Of a stretch of DNA of 58,454 nucleotides, positions 1-10,905 are shown in pieces (within the stretch, counting starts at the first letter, position 1; the number at the start of each line of letters is the position of its first letter). Location: the NCBI GenBank assembly GCA_030407315.1, contig JALQPE010001050.1, positions 1-58,454 on the forward strand. The letters are read 5' to 3'. The notes under the pieces are model-generated. The model searched no databases and was not told the origin of the DNA. It worked only from the letters and a program-made list of their open reading frames with translations. The position numbers were made by a program, and so were the translations under genes. Origin of the DNA: Asparagopsis taxiformis (lineage: Eukaryota; Rhodophyta; Florideophyceae; Bonnemaisoniales; Bonnemaisoniaceae).

Positions 1-90
1 AACCATCAGCCATAATCGCGCGCACCGTTTTGCGCCAATTGGAACCGATCACTTGTCATTCTAGTTTTTCGGGAATCGTTTTTCCCATCA
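1..90 (+). repeat. copia-A 5' LTR, 3' portion only
   Basis: It matches the last part of the complete LTRs at 45639-45993 and 52957-53319 and ends in the same TTTTTCCCATCA. The internal region starts at 91 with CTTGCAAGTCCGGGG, the place for a primer-binding site. The rest of this LTR is beyond the window edge. Confidence 0.85.
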
Positions 91-425
91 CTTGCAAGTC
101 CGGGGAAACTTCTTTCCCAAAATCAAAATAATTGTAAAAAACAGAAAAGAGCAAAACCAAAAAAGAAAGAAGGAAAGCCAAAAGCTCATAAAAGAGCCAA
201 AAGAGCAAAAAAAAGAAAATATTTTTACACGTGTGCAAAGGACTAATTTCACCCTGTGGTCATTATCCTATCAGATAATATCACTATGTGGACATTTTTC
301 CCCTGAATTTTCAAATTCTTGTATACTGCGGTATATTTCCACTCGCTGCAAATAATCGAAAAAAAGTAAGTTGACAAAATTCAAAAGAAAACATTTCAAA
401 GAAGGAGATTGCTAACCTACTTGCA
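91..425 (+). other. copia-A leader, A-rich, no gene
   Basis: This is untranslated leader between the LTR and the zinc-finger ORF. About 110 bases (120-230) are strongly A-rich with short AAAG/AGCC repeats. The same segment appears at 45994-47148 in copy 2, where a solo LTR splits it after the sequence matching 240 here, so this copy is the unoccupied site. Confidence 0.7.
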
Positions 426-803
426 GTGGCTCGTTGCAAGAGGCCCGAGAACGACCCTGCAGTCCTTCGCGAAAAGGCCCTCCACAGCCGACCAGCCAAT
501 CAGGCTTCCGCTTCTACAGGCAATCGGGCTTCGTCTTCCTCAGCCAATCGGGCATCTTCCTCGACAGGTGGCCTTCAGATACTGGACGATTGCACATCCC
601 GACACATCCACCACGTTGCAGCTGACAGGATCGAAAAACGCACTGTAAAGTCAGCGAAGTGTAAGCTCAGCGACCGCACCTTCACCTCTCGCAAGCAGTT
701 TCTTATTCATAGGGGATCTAAAGGTCACAAAAACAAAGTAGAAAAGACCGGACTAGAGAAAAAAAACCCTCTGCTGCGACATTTGCGATTTAGACTTCAA
801 TAG
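426..803 (+). pseudogene. copia-A accessory ORF upstream of gag, zinc-finger type (broken)
   Basis: This reading frame of about 125 codons lies between the 5' LTR and gag. The N-terminal half is rich in Ala, Ser and Asn and carries short repeats (residues about 24-50). The C-terminal half holds a finger of the form C-x2-C-x12-H-x5-H, with the second Cys changed to Ser in this copy. A frame change after it puts a second finger of the same form out of frame (about 775-840). In copy 2 both fingers are intact (47370-47597) but the N-terminal half is out of frame. C-x2-C-x12-H-x5-H is the spacing of U1/JAZ-like fingers, which often bind RNA; that role here is inference. The same location in both copies shows it belongs to the element. 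Confidence 0.6.
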
Positions 804-942
804 CGTACACAACTTTGACAACCACCGATTTGGTGACAAGCATCGTAACGCTAGGCGCAATGCAGAAAATAATTAGTACAAATAAAGGGCAATTCATACG
901 GCCAATCCTGAATTAATTGTTCCCTTGTACTAATTTTTCACA

Positions 943-2635
943 ATGAACACTCCATACGATGACAATGTGGTAAAAGTAGTTATCTCTTAGTGACAATCCT
1001 CACATAAGCTCCAATCACGGATGGTTAGCGTTGGAGAACTATTCAGCACAGCTGGGGAAGAGGATGGCTGCTCCTGTGCCTCACTGCCTCTTCCCGTGCA
1101 CAACCGCGGCAGATTGTGCTCTTTTATAGACTAATTTGTGGCTAGCTAATCGACATTACTCAATAGCGATTACATTGAGATATGCTATTGTAGGTGCAAT
1201 CCCGTTTTGACCCACGCATAACTCATTAGCCGCAAGTCATCAAATCCCGAAACCGCCCGGTGGTTTTGAGATTGCAGATACAGCAAAAAGCTGTCTGTGA
1301 TCCTGATAGAATCGCATAATGGAATCGCTTCTGAGCTGCTCGCTCATATTGATTTCCTCTATCACTGTCATAGCAAATGCAGAAGTTACTGTTTGCCATC
1401 ATAGCATAGTCAAGTGATAGGACTATGCTTCTGCCAAACAAACCCAAGCGTTATGTAACTATCCACTCATAGGGAAGTACGGAATGACAAATTCCACAAC
1501 ATAACTCAAATGCAGTATGAGCCTGCTGGAAGATAATCTTCCATCAAGTTACACGTCATTACCGTGTAATAGAACTACTGATTGGCTCCTCATGCGCCAA
1601 TCAGATTGATGCATTTTTAGCACCAATCACAGACAATCCCACTTGGATTGCTCTTGGAAAACTCATTACGTGCAACGACATACAGAACTCCATGACAGGA
1701 GCTGCCGCTGCCCTCATCACACTTGCGCCGCCAGAGGATGAGTTTGCTACCTCCTTTTCCGAACTCTTCCCTCCGCTATTCCTGTTCCATAGGGACTGTT
1801 TACCCAACACAGCTCTCTTCACCCATATAAGGGATATCTGCGACAGCAATGGTCACCAAATTCCGAGACGATCAGGCTTAATGATCGCAAAAGCTATAGC
1901 AGAAAAGTTGTACCCTGATGACCTCAAGCGAGAAGCATTACAACTAATCTCAGATTCTCGAAAGGACACAAGTCAGCCCGTCATTGTCACTTCCACAGAT
2001 CGCGAGCCGGCATCAACGCAACATACCTATAATCCGCCGGACATATTGCGAAAAGTTGATGATACCGCTCGTCACTTCTCAGAGAAACAGAAGTACATTG
2101 ATATCCTTGGCGAGAATCCTAGTCTCCCAGAAACGAAAAACGCCTACCTGACATACTGTCATGACAAAGGTTTTTCTCCATCAGAGAAAGTACAACTTGT
2201 CCATTATGATCCTTACGTGGACCGGCTTAGACCTTCTGGTCCAGTCATATCCGAGGTAACCCTGCTATCACTCAAATAGGCTCCGTCTTCGAATCTCTCA
2301 CGAACAAATTCGATACTGCGACTCACCAGAAGCAGATTGACCATATCATATCGTCACTATCGATGAAAGAAACTGTCCATAAGCTACAATGCGGAACTGT
2401 CCAAGCACTTAGAAACATATACAACGAAATAGACCGGCTCAACCCCCAAGGGACAAAATCAAAACGTGGTGAAGTTTTCAAAACTGAACAACTCCTCCAC
2501 GTAGTGGATAACTTCGAGTGGGCCCTGATGCTAAGAAGCGAACTCTTGGAGAGAACTTATCATTCGCACAGATATACTCCGAGCTATCTAGTTCAGCTTT
2601 ACTCTGGGCAGAGTCCCAGCGAAATAAGGGTTTAG
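943..2635 (+). pseudogene. copia-A gag, N-terminal and middle part (broken)
   Basis: The gag ATG at 943 is inferred from copy 2, where the same start leads into the same protein. A solo LTR (966-1631) with its duplicated GACAA interrupts the frame after about eight codons. Gag then resumes and runs to a TAG at 2277-2279. The protein continues in the -1 frame (2363-2635), and copy 2 has the identical break. A single missing A near 2528, relative to copy 2, causes a second change of frame. No family-specific motif was recognised in this part; the assignment rests on its position before the zinc knuckle and protease. Confidence 0.75.
966..1631 (-). repeat. Solo LTR of the copia-B family in copia-A gag
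   Basis: The 666 bp match the copia-B LTRs at 6370-7037 and 23094-23762 from TGTGGTAAAAG to CCAATCACA. They are flanked by a perfect 5-bp duplication GACAA (961-965 and 1632-1636). Copy 2 of copia-A keeps the empty site (around 47686-47690). The strand is given by copia-B coding orientation. Confidence 0.9.
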
Positions 2636-3420
2636 ATACGTCTATCACTAGTGACCACAGCCACTTTGCCGACCATATGACTTCCATTCACTACGGTGCT
2701 AGGTATGCCAACCCGCACCATAAGCGTAACACCCGAAACTCACATTTCAAAAATCGCAACAAATCAGAAGTCACGTGCTACCGCTGTTATAAGAAGGGGC
2801 ACTACGCTTTCAACTGTCGAGAACAGAAACGCATGACTATGAACGACGCCGTGCGCAGCAGAATCCGAAACCAACATGAACATCCCGTTCAAGCTGCTAC
2901 CAAAATCCTCTTTGAGCTGACTGAACAATACGATGAGCATGAAGCAACTGAGGAACACAATACGGATGAAATAGCAGATGACACCTTCAATGACTTCTTG
3001 TCAAGCTGTATATCGGACGAGAACAATGATGCACCGTTACCGTTTGGAGATATAATCCCTGAACACGAACAGAACTATCTATCCAAAATCTTCCACGTTA
3101 AAATACCAATTCAGAATCTCAAACGATATCTCAAAAATTCTATCCATGCATTTAAGGGAGCATTACTTGATACTGGAGCAGAAAAGACAGTCATTGGTGT
3201 AAACCAAGCCTGTGTGCCTACTGTAATAAATCAGGAATACCCTTCGAACCCTTTAAATCAAATTCAAAAATTCTCTTTTGGAAACTACTCCACTTCCTCC
3301 ATCGGATGGATGAACATTATACTTCCCACACCATCTGGCTTCCGTACCATTAGAACTAACATCATCCCTCAAGATATACCACTTCTAATAGGCATCGATT
3401 CACTGGATAAAAACAAATAG
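2518..3420 (+). pseudogene. copia-A nucleocapsid zinc knuckle and aspartic protease
   Basis: The open stretch carries a CCHC zinc knuckle with key residues C-Y-R-C, then G-H and C (nt about 2770-2830), the usual retroelement nucleocapsid RNA-binding motif. A retropepsin active site LLDTGAEKT follows (about 3160-3190). Near 3210-3250 this copy differs from copy 2 by small indels that garble about 12 residues after the active site. A TAG at 3418-3420, shared with copy 2, ends the frame. The linker to integrase stays open in the same frame past that stop to a TGA at 3550-3552. Confidence 0.8.
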
Positions 3421-3548
3421 AATGTTCTTACCGTCGAGAACTCCCTTCAATCCGTCCCTGAAGGCTGGAATATACCTCTCTCACGTAAACTAGGATACAT
3501 CTACATGACTTGGAAAATACAGTTTAAGAATTTTTCTCCAAAGCCCAG

Positions 3549-4617
3549 TTGACACAAATTCATAAACACATGTTCCACCCCAGCTCCAAGAATCTATATG
3601 AGTTTCTAAACAAAGCATCTCCAGAACAAATGACGACCGAAACAAGATCGCTTATCGAAGATATTACAAAAAGTTGCCACCCTTGTCAATCTTTCGCACC
3701 GAAAGCCGTCACTTTTCAAATCAGAGACAACTACAATGTCAGATTCAACCAGGAAATCAAATTAGATTTGATTTTTCTGGACAGCAAGGCCGTATTACAC
3801 ATAATCGACTCTGCAACCAACTTCAGCACGGCAAGGTTCATCCCGAAACAAGACACAACCACAGTTTGGAACACTTTTCTACAAGCATGGGCTGACTGTT
3901 ACATTGGCTTCCCAGAAAGCATGTTCACGGAACAAGGATCAGTCTTCGTATCCAAAGAATGGACAACGTCATGTCATTCATCAAACATAGACCTTCGTCA
4001 CACAGGGACAGAATCCCACAACTCACTAGGAAATGGAGAAACTTACCATGCTATGCTACGACGCATTTACAACAAAGTCAGACTTGAACACCCAGATTTC
4101 TCTCCCGAACTCGTACTCTCGCTATCAACAAAAGCAATGAACGATACTGCAGGTCCCAATGGACTCGTACCAACCCTTCTGGTATTCGGCGCCTTACTGA
4201 ACTTACCACATATCAAAGCACAGTCAAAATTACAACAGGAACGCCTTACAGCAATGAAATCGGCAAGAATTTGCGAGAATCATCTCCTCTCAACAATTGA
4301 TCAAATTGTTGCGAAAGGCTCGATTCGAATCGAGCCTTACGCAAAAACCCCCTCCAGCTACAGACTACGACATCAGTCCTGGAAATATGGTGTACGTATA
4401 CCGGGAACGCTTTAAACAATGGACAGGTCCTCATATTGTCATTAGCAACGACAGTAAACAGGTGCTGGTTGACCTCGGGGAAAGGCAAGGATCCCGACAC
4501 TACAACATTTCAAGTGTCACACCAGCACAATTACCTTCCTTAAACCACTCCGAATCGTCGAAGATCTTCTTCACTGAAATAATAAACAAAGGGAACCCCC
4601 GCGAAAAAACTTTTTGA
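3549..4617 (+). pseudogene. copia-A integrase plus C-terminal GPY/F-like module (broken)
   Basis: The integrase starts with an HHCC zinc module (H-K-H-M-F-H and C-H-P-C). A DDE core follows: Asp in LDLIFLDS, then Asp replaced by Glu in TEQG (copy 2 keeps TDQG), then Glu in GNGETYH. After 4297 the protein continues in another frame with a small module (key residues GNMVYVYRE and KWTGPH-like, here QWTGPH) resembling the GPY/F module at integrase C-termini. A 28-nt insertion relative to copy 2 (4300-4327) adds inverted repeats and a frameshift. Integrase joins element cDNA to host DNA in the nucleus; this copy cannot make an active one. Confidence 0.8.
4315..4338. repeat. 24-bp perfect palindrome made by a local insertion
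   Basis: AAGGCTCGATTC followed by its exact reverse complement. It lies over the right end of the 28-nt insertion 4300-4327 that copy 2 lacks. A second inverted repeat (CAACAATT, 4291-4298, with 4304-4311) covers the left end. Confidence 0.85.
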
Positions 4618-4633
4618 CGACGCGAAAAGAAAG

Positions 4634-4663
4634 GAAATTGAAGGACTCGAGTCCTTCAATTTC
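4634..4663. repeat. 30-bp perfect palindrome inside copia-A coding region
   Basis: Centred on CTCGAG; each 15-bp arm is the exact reverse complement of the other. It is conserved in copy 2 at 51456-51485. It falls just upstream of the reverse transcriptase. Confidence 0.85.
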
Positions 4664-4671
4664 AATGATCA

Positions 4672-6103
4672 TTGATCATTGATCGCAGAACTTTCAAAAT
4701 TGTACTCCAAGAAGACTTACCCGAAAACGCAAATATAATGCCCTCTCGTTTTGTACTCGCAATAAAGGATGGCGAAAACAACAAAGAAGTCTTGAAAGCC
4801 CGATTCGTCCTTGGAGGACATAGAGACAAAGAAAAGAGAACAATTGTTCATAATTCGACGACTCTAAAACATTCCTCAATCAGAACTCTCCTTGCCCTGG
4901 CATGCATATTCGGCTTAAAAATAAGGTCCACCGACATCAAACAAGCTTACCTACAGTCTGCATCTAAATTAAAGCGTGACGTGTTTATTAAGCCAAACAT
5001 CATGGAGTTGAATCACGGAGAACTTCTACAAGTCATAAATCCTCTTTATGGACTCACAGACGCTGGTGACTATTGGGGTGAAACATTACACTCCCACCAT
5101 GTCAAAGACTTACGAATGAAGCAAACTACAGGAGATTTCGCATTATTTTTCAAACATATCGGGAACAGACTCGTAGGGATATCTGGTTCTTACGTTGACG
5201 AAATAATTCGTTGCGGTACGAAGAAATTGAACAGTCATCCCAATACATGACGGCTTCTACCTTTGACACCAAAGATCCCGAGAAAGGGTCCTTTACCTTT
5301 ACTGGACTACAGTTTAAAGACGATAAAGACTCCAAATCCTTATCTCAATCTGAATACATCGGAAGACTTGAATTACTGAAATCCAATTGCTCTTTCGAAG
5401 ATTTCCGATCCATGAGAGCAAAGTTAAACTGGTTAACGAATATCCGTCCTGACATAGCTTTCGCTGTTTCCAGATCTTCTGCTATCACCTCGAATACATT
5501 CCAGTCAATTCATATACGTGACATCAACCGCGTGAGAAAACTCTTGAAGAAAACAAAATCCCGTTCTCTTCGCTATCCAAAACTTGATCAAGAGCTATTG
5601 CGCATTAAAATGTACTCTGATGCATCTTTCTCCAATAACGATGACAACTCGTCCCAAATCGAGTTCATCATATTACTCTCGGATTCCATAAACAATTGCG
5701 CTATTCTGAGGTACTCCTCACACAAATCCAGACGCATTTCCAGTTCTTCTATGGCAGCTGAAACATTTGCTTTTGTTGACGCATTTGACGCCGCATACGC
5801 AATCAAGTTTGATCTTGAGAAAGTTTTAAACAAAACTATTCCTCTCCTGATGTTAACTGATTCTAAGGTTCTCTTCGACTTAATTACAATATCAAAATAC
5901 ACTACGGAAAAAGGCTAATGATAGACATTGCAGCTGCACGTCAAGCCTGCAATGAAAAAGAGATCAATAACATTGCATTAGTCAAATCCGAGTTTAACCC
6001 GGCCGATAGTCTGACTAAACTTGCATGCAATGAAGCTCTAAAGAATCTTCTTGAAACTTATAAGATCTCTCATCCCGTGGAACAGTATGTATTCGAGCAT
6101 TAA
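4672..6103 (+). pseudogene. copia-A reverse transcriptase and RNase H (broken)
   Basis: The RT motifs occur in copia order: STDIKQAYLQS (first catalytic Asp), NPLYGLTDAGDYW, and YVDE where YVDD is expected. Copy 2 shares the change of the last Asp to Glu. The frame changes near 5210. The RNase H part follows with MYSDASFS (about 5610) and TDSKVLFD (about 5860). It ends in another frame with FNPADSLTKL, the usual copia C-terminal motif, and a stop at 6101-6103. RT/RNase H copies element RNA into cDNA; this copy is disabled by frame changes. Confidence 0.85.
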
Positions 6104-6136
6104 GTCGAACCGTCTTCGGACTTCAAGAGAGGGAAG

Positions 6137-6369
6137 TGTCCGTGGGCTACACTTTGTAGCCCACACTATTCAATCTACATAAAAATGGTAGGCTACAATG
6201 TAAATCAATATGTAGGTAACACTAATATTTTTAGTCACTCAGACAGAAACGTCAACACTACGCTACCGACAATTTTGAATTTACTAGCCACCTAGAATAG
6301 TATCGGTTGTAGAACGTAGAAGCTAGAAACTAGAATAAAAGGGTGACTTCCTTCGGCTCCGAAGCAATC
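6137..6369 (+). repeat. copia-A copy 1 3' LTR, left part
   Basis: It begins TGTCCGTGGG straight after a purine run (AGAGAGGGAAG, 6126-6136), the likely polypurine tract. It is cut at 6369 by copia-B. The remainder is at 23768-23873. Confidence 0.9.
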
Positions 6370-7037
6370 TGTGGTAAAAGTAGTTATTTCTTAGTGACAA
6401 TCCTCACACAAGCTCCAATCACGGATGGTTAGCGTTGGAGAACTATTCAGCACAGGTGGGGAAGAGGATGGCTGCTCCTGTGCCTCACTGCCTCTTCCCG
6501 TGCACAACCGCGGCAGATTGTGCTCTTTTATAGACTAATTCGTGGCTAGCTAATCGACATTACTCAATAGCGATTACATTGAGATATGCTATTGTAGGCG
6601 CAATCACGTTTTGGCCCACGCATAACACATTAGCCGCAAGTCATCAAATCCGAAACCGCCCGGTGGTTTTGAGATTGCAGATACAGCAAAAGCTGTCTGT
6701 GATCCTGATAGAATCGCATAAAGGAATCGCTTCTGAGCTGCTCGCTCAGATTGATTTCCTCTATCAATCACTGCCATAGCAAATGAAGAAGTAACTGTTG
6801 GCCATCATGGCATAGTCAAGTGATAGGTCTATGCTTCTGCCAAACAAACCCAAGCGTTATGTAACTATCCACTCATAGGGAAGTACGGAATGACAGATTC
6901 CACTACATAACCTAAATGCAGTATGGGCATGCTGGAAGATAATCTTCCATCAAGTTACACGTCATTGCCGTGTGTTAGAACCACTGATTGGCTCCTCATG
7001 TGCCAATCAGATTTATGCATGTTTAGCACCAATCACA
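6370..7037 (-). repeat. copia-B 3' LTR
   Basis: 668 bp, TGTGG...ATCACA as written on the plus strand. The adjacent 7038-7047 is GGGGGG-rich on the minus strand, the expected polypurine tract next to the 3' LTR of a minus-strand element. Confidence 0.9.
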
Positions 7038-7072
7038 CACCCCCCATTGACTTGGAACAAAACAAAACGCTT

Positions 7073-10000
7073 TCAGCACCATTCACTGCTCTTGACGTTG
7101 CATCCTTGTTTCAAGTCAACATGTAGCCGGCCGTCAATAAAGATATCATTCAGAAGCTTGTAGAGCACAATGTTACGCTTAGTTAGGGCATCAGCAATAT
7201 TCAATGACCCTTTTATCCAGCGAAGGACATCAAAATCTCTGGCTTCAAAACTGTCTCTGATGCGTTGCACAGTCTGTCTCAGACGATAGTCTCTCCCTTC
7301 ATGTAACGTTGATATTGTATCGAACAGGCCCCGCGAGTCGACGTTAATATGCGACTCTAGTGTAGGTCGGTGCAGTATGTACCGGAGAGCCTGGCGTACG
7401 CAGAATGTGCGATCGTCAGCTTCAGCGCACGCCAAAATTTCAGAGCCAAATGATGAATAGGTGACACGTCTCTGCTTTGATGATGTCCAATCAAGAGGGT
7501 GGAATGCATGAACATCACCTTCGGGATGGCTAAACCGGTAAAGACACCTGTCTGACCGTAGCTTTGCTTAGAGCTGATGTTGTAAGATGCATCAGAGAAA
7601 GTGCATAGATAAGCATCTGGTGCGTAATTCCGCTCTGGTGCAAGGAAAGTTAGTGATGGAGATAGCTTCTCTATCTCTCTGAGCGTTGCATTTGCTGTAA
7701 CAAGCCCTGATACTTTCAATGGTGCTATTTTCTGAAGCATATAGCTTGCAACATAGGATGCATGTGGTAATACTCCTTTTCCAAGAAAATTGAGGACATC
7801 AGCGAGGTGTTGATATGAAGATAGTTCTTGTTTTGAGGCTGGCATGTTTGTTTGTGCTCTTCGTGCTCGCGTCAGTGGAATAGGCTCAATTCGATTGCAA
7901 TACTCTGTCATATTGAGCTTAATTGAGCCATCATCCGCTTGAGCAATCTCTGCCCCATTAAATTTGATGACGTCATCGACAACCACTGTGCACATCTCAA
8001 ATTGAGCTCGAGCGTCAGTGACAAAACTATTGAGTACATCCAGACTTCCAGCTATCAAAAAATCATCAATCACCTTAACCAGAATATGTGATATCATGTT
8101 ATCAGTGCGCTTGACGAATATCTGGGATAGACCAGGCACCTTGGTAAACTTCAGCTTGGAAAGTATCCAGTTCTCAGCAACAAGATGCCACTGTCTCCCA
8201 GCCTCGACGATTCCATAGGGGAGTTTTTCCAGTTTCCATAAGATGCTTCGTCTGTTATTTCCATCATCAGCTGACAGTGTAAACCACTCTCTAGGAGGAC
8301 GTACGTATATGTCACGTGAGATAGGTCCACTTTGTAGATATGCCTTCTTGACATCTATCTTGGCTAGTCTGAGTCCGAGAATTGCTGCAAGTGACAGTAG
8401 TATGCGTATGACAACAAATTGGGCTGCTGCAGAGTCCTTTCGGATCGAATCTTTCTCTCGATCCTCGTTTCCATGAGCCACAATACGAGATTTGAGAGAT
8501 AGCTTGCCGGATTCATCAGTTTTCACTTTGAAAACGGTGTGAGAGCGCACTATATTCGCATGTTTCGGGACAGCATGTTCATGTATCTCTGTGTATACAT
8601 CTTTCCAGTTATCTAACTCTCGCGCAAACGAGTTGCTGATGATCCAGTCAGGAGCGAATCTAAGTTTGGAGCCAGAAACTTGGTTTGGGCCTATAGTGTC
8701 CAAGATAACTTGTAGAATATGTTGTTCATTTGATTGCATATGAGTGCCATGAGCTGGTTCATTCAGTGATGATACCTGACCAATATCTTTTGCAGTGCAT
8801 TCTGCATTTTGATGTTGCACCATTAAAGCTGTGACTGCATTATTGTTGTCAGGACTTGGCATTTCAGTGTCTATGATGTCAGCGCTGCCAGGATTTGAGT
8901 TGTCCAGTCCATGGATGACTACATCACCCCCCAAATCCTCGGCAGCGTCTGTTGATGTTAGATTGGTATTACCAAGCTCAAAAGAGAGTATAGAATTGTT
9001 GAGCTTAGTGCGGGGAGCCAATCGCACATCTTCATATGCTATATTCAGCGACTTGCCTTTGCCATTCCGTTTTGCGACGATGTAATGTGGAGTAGCGCTG
9101 GAAACGACTAGTGGTTCCCAAGTTCCACTCTGCAGAAATGCCCAGATGGGTGTACCGCTGGGCAGTGCGTCGGCAGTTAGTAGTTTTGGCGCTTTTGTAG
9201 ATAGCATGCGGTGTATTGCTCGATTAGCAATTTGTTCTTGGTGGGCAGTGATCAAGTCATGAGGTATGACATTGTGTCGTAAACCACACAATCCAGGGGA
9301 GTATCCACGTACTTGCTCGAAAGAACTGGCAAGTTTCGAGCCTGATAGTAGATTACTAAGAAAGGAGGCACGCGCAACCAGAGATGCCATAGTGATATCG
9401 TGGCATTGCAACTCAAGGCGTTGTAAGATCAATCTTATGATAGCATTCTTACGTTCGACAGAGCCTAACTTATTGTGCCGTCGAGCTGGACGCGCTTCAA
9501 AACTGATATTGTGATATTTCAGTAGCTTTTTAAACGCCTCGCAGTTGAATTCTTGATCTCCACTCACAGTGACTGGTGCGCCATGGCGGGAGATCCATAC
9601 CCTATCAAACACATGTGCTGTGTCATCAAGATCACGTGAGGGCACCACTTCAATTTCAGAATAACCAGTGCCGCGGTCGCGCATATGCAGGATCGTTCGA
9701 GTAGTATATCGTAACTTCATGAACATAAAATGCACCTGCACGGATTGGTTGAAGCTGGAACCTATATGGGTGATAGATACCTGTCGGGATCGCTTTGGTC
9801 TGCCAGTGCGGCAGCATATGTCGCATGCAGACACTTCATTCTCAAGTGCAATTGCAAGTTCACTGTCTAATACGTTAGCCATTTTGCAAATGCGCTTCAT
9901 CTCGTGCACCGTGGCATGCGAATATTGGTGTATGCGCTTTGCAAAACGCGCTGGCCCAATTCTTGAGAGGTAATCATTGCTTGATATAAGGTATGAGCAG

Positions 10001-10137
10001 GTATTTTTCACACCAATAACAGATGGGATGATTGGTGGGGGTACTACGGATAATCTTCTGCGGCTTTCTCCATCATTGAAGTATGTATGGAAAGTATTAC
10101 GTGATCCATTGGCGTTGGATACGTGCAACAGATCATG
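7073..10137 (-). pseudogene. copia-B pol: integrase, reverse transcriptase, RNase H (one frame break)
   Basis: The frame is open from the gypsy insertion point at 10137 down to 7357 (923 codons from 10128). In order: an HHCC zinc module ending C-D-I-C-C; an integrase core with SGDQEF and GSVERKN; RT with KIDVKKAYLQS, LPYGIVEAG and VIDDF as the catalytic box; and RNase H with FSDASYN. The residue where the first integrase Asp is expected reads His (codon 9730-9732), by eye. Near 7525 a one-base frame change moves the rest of RNase H into the frame that ends at 7073 with the NIADALTK motif. When the gypsy element and one TATGT are removed, this frame is continuous with the protease frame at 21537-21830. 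Apart from the frame break it looks young and near-complete. Confidence 0.85.
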
Positions 10138-10142
10138 TATGT

Positions 10143-10828
10143 TGTCGTACCGCCTGGCGGTCCTCGCTGATCGAGCCGTGTCGCTTCCCTATTGGGTACC
10201 CACTTACGGGATGTGCCAATCAGAAGGCACCAGCCAACTGGCGTGTTTCCTATACTTAGGACCAGCTATGGCTGACAAATAACCCCACCCGGGCCTATCG
10301 GCCCCGGCCAAGACCCCACAAGGGGGCAAATTTTAACTTAGGCTGATCAGCCATACATTACAATGTAAGCCTATTGGCAATGACCTCGCGGGTAGGCGAG
10401 CGCCAGTAATTGAGTTCTGATTGGTCACTAACTGGATATTTATTCCTAACCACTAACCCTAGCTTACAGTAGACTTAGTATAAAACGGCCACTGGAATAG
10501 CCAGTAGGCACGGTTTCTAGAGTAACGTAAACTCAAGTGGAATTACGACCCACTGGAACAGTGTTCGCATACCTATTGTTCAACCCCTCTCCGGGAAAAC
10601 CTTAGGGTTAGCCAACAGCTCGACGGATTACGTCATCTTGCTCCATTAATACGCCTCTCGCGTGAGCACCCCTTTGTCACACAACCCCCTCCGGGTAACG
10701 ACACCTTCTCTCTCACGAGACTACCCGCTGGGTACCTATAAGGTTCATCTGCTCTACCACTTCCTCTACCGAGGCTCGGGACACCTGTCGGGTGGTTTGC
10801 CGCTCTAGCGGATTTTCTACCTGCTACA
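10143..10828 (+). repeat. Gypsy 5' LTR
   Basis: 686 bp, same length and one base different from the 3' LTR by eye. TATAAAA-like sequence around 10480 (AGTATAAAACGG) is a plausible promoter TATA. A candidate primer-binding site starting TGGTCTCTCGACC lies at 10830; the matching tRNA was not identified. Confidence 0.93.
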
Positions 10829-10905
10829 TTGGTCTCTCGACCTAGAACCTTGTACCCTCGGGTAAGTCTCTTTGAGAGAAATTTTCCTTCACAATCATCT
10901 TCACG

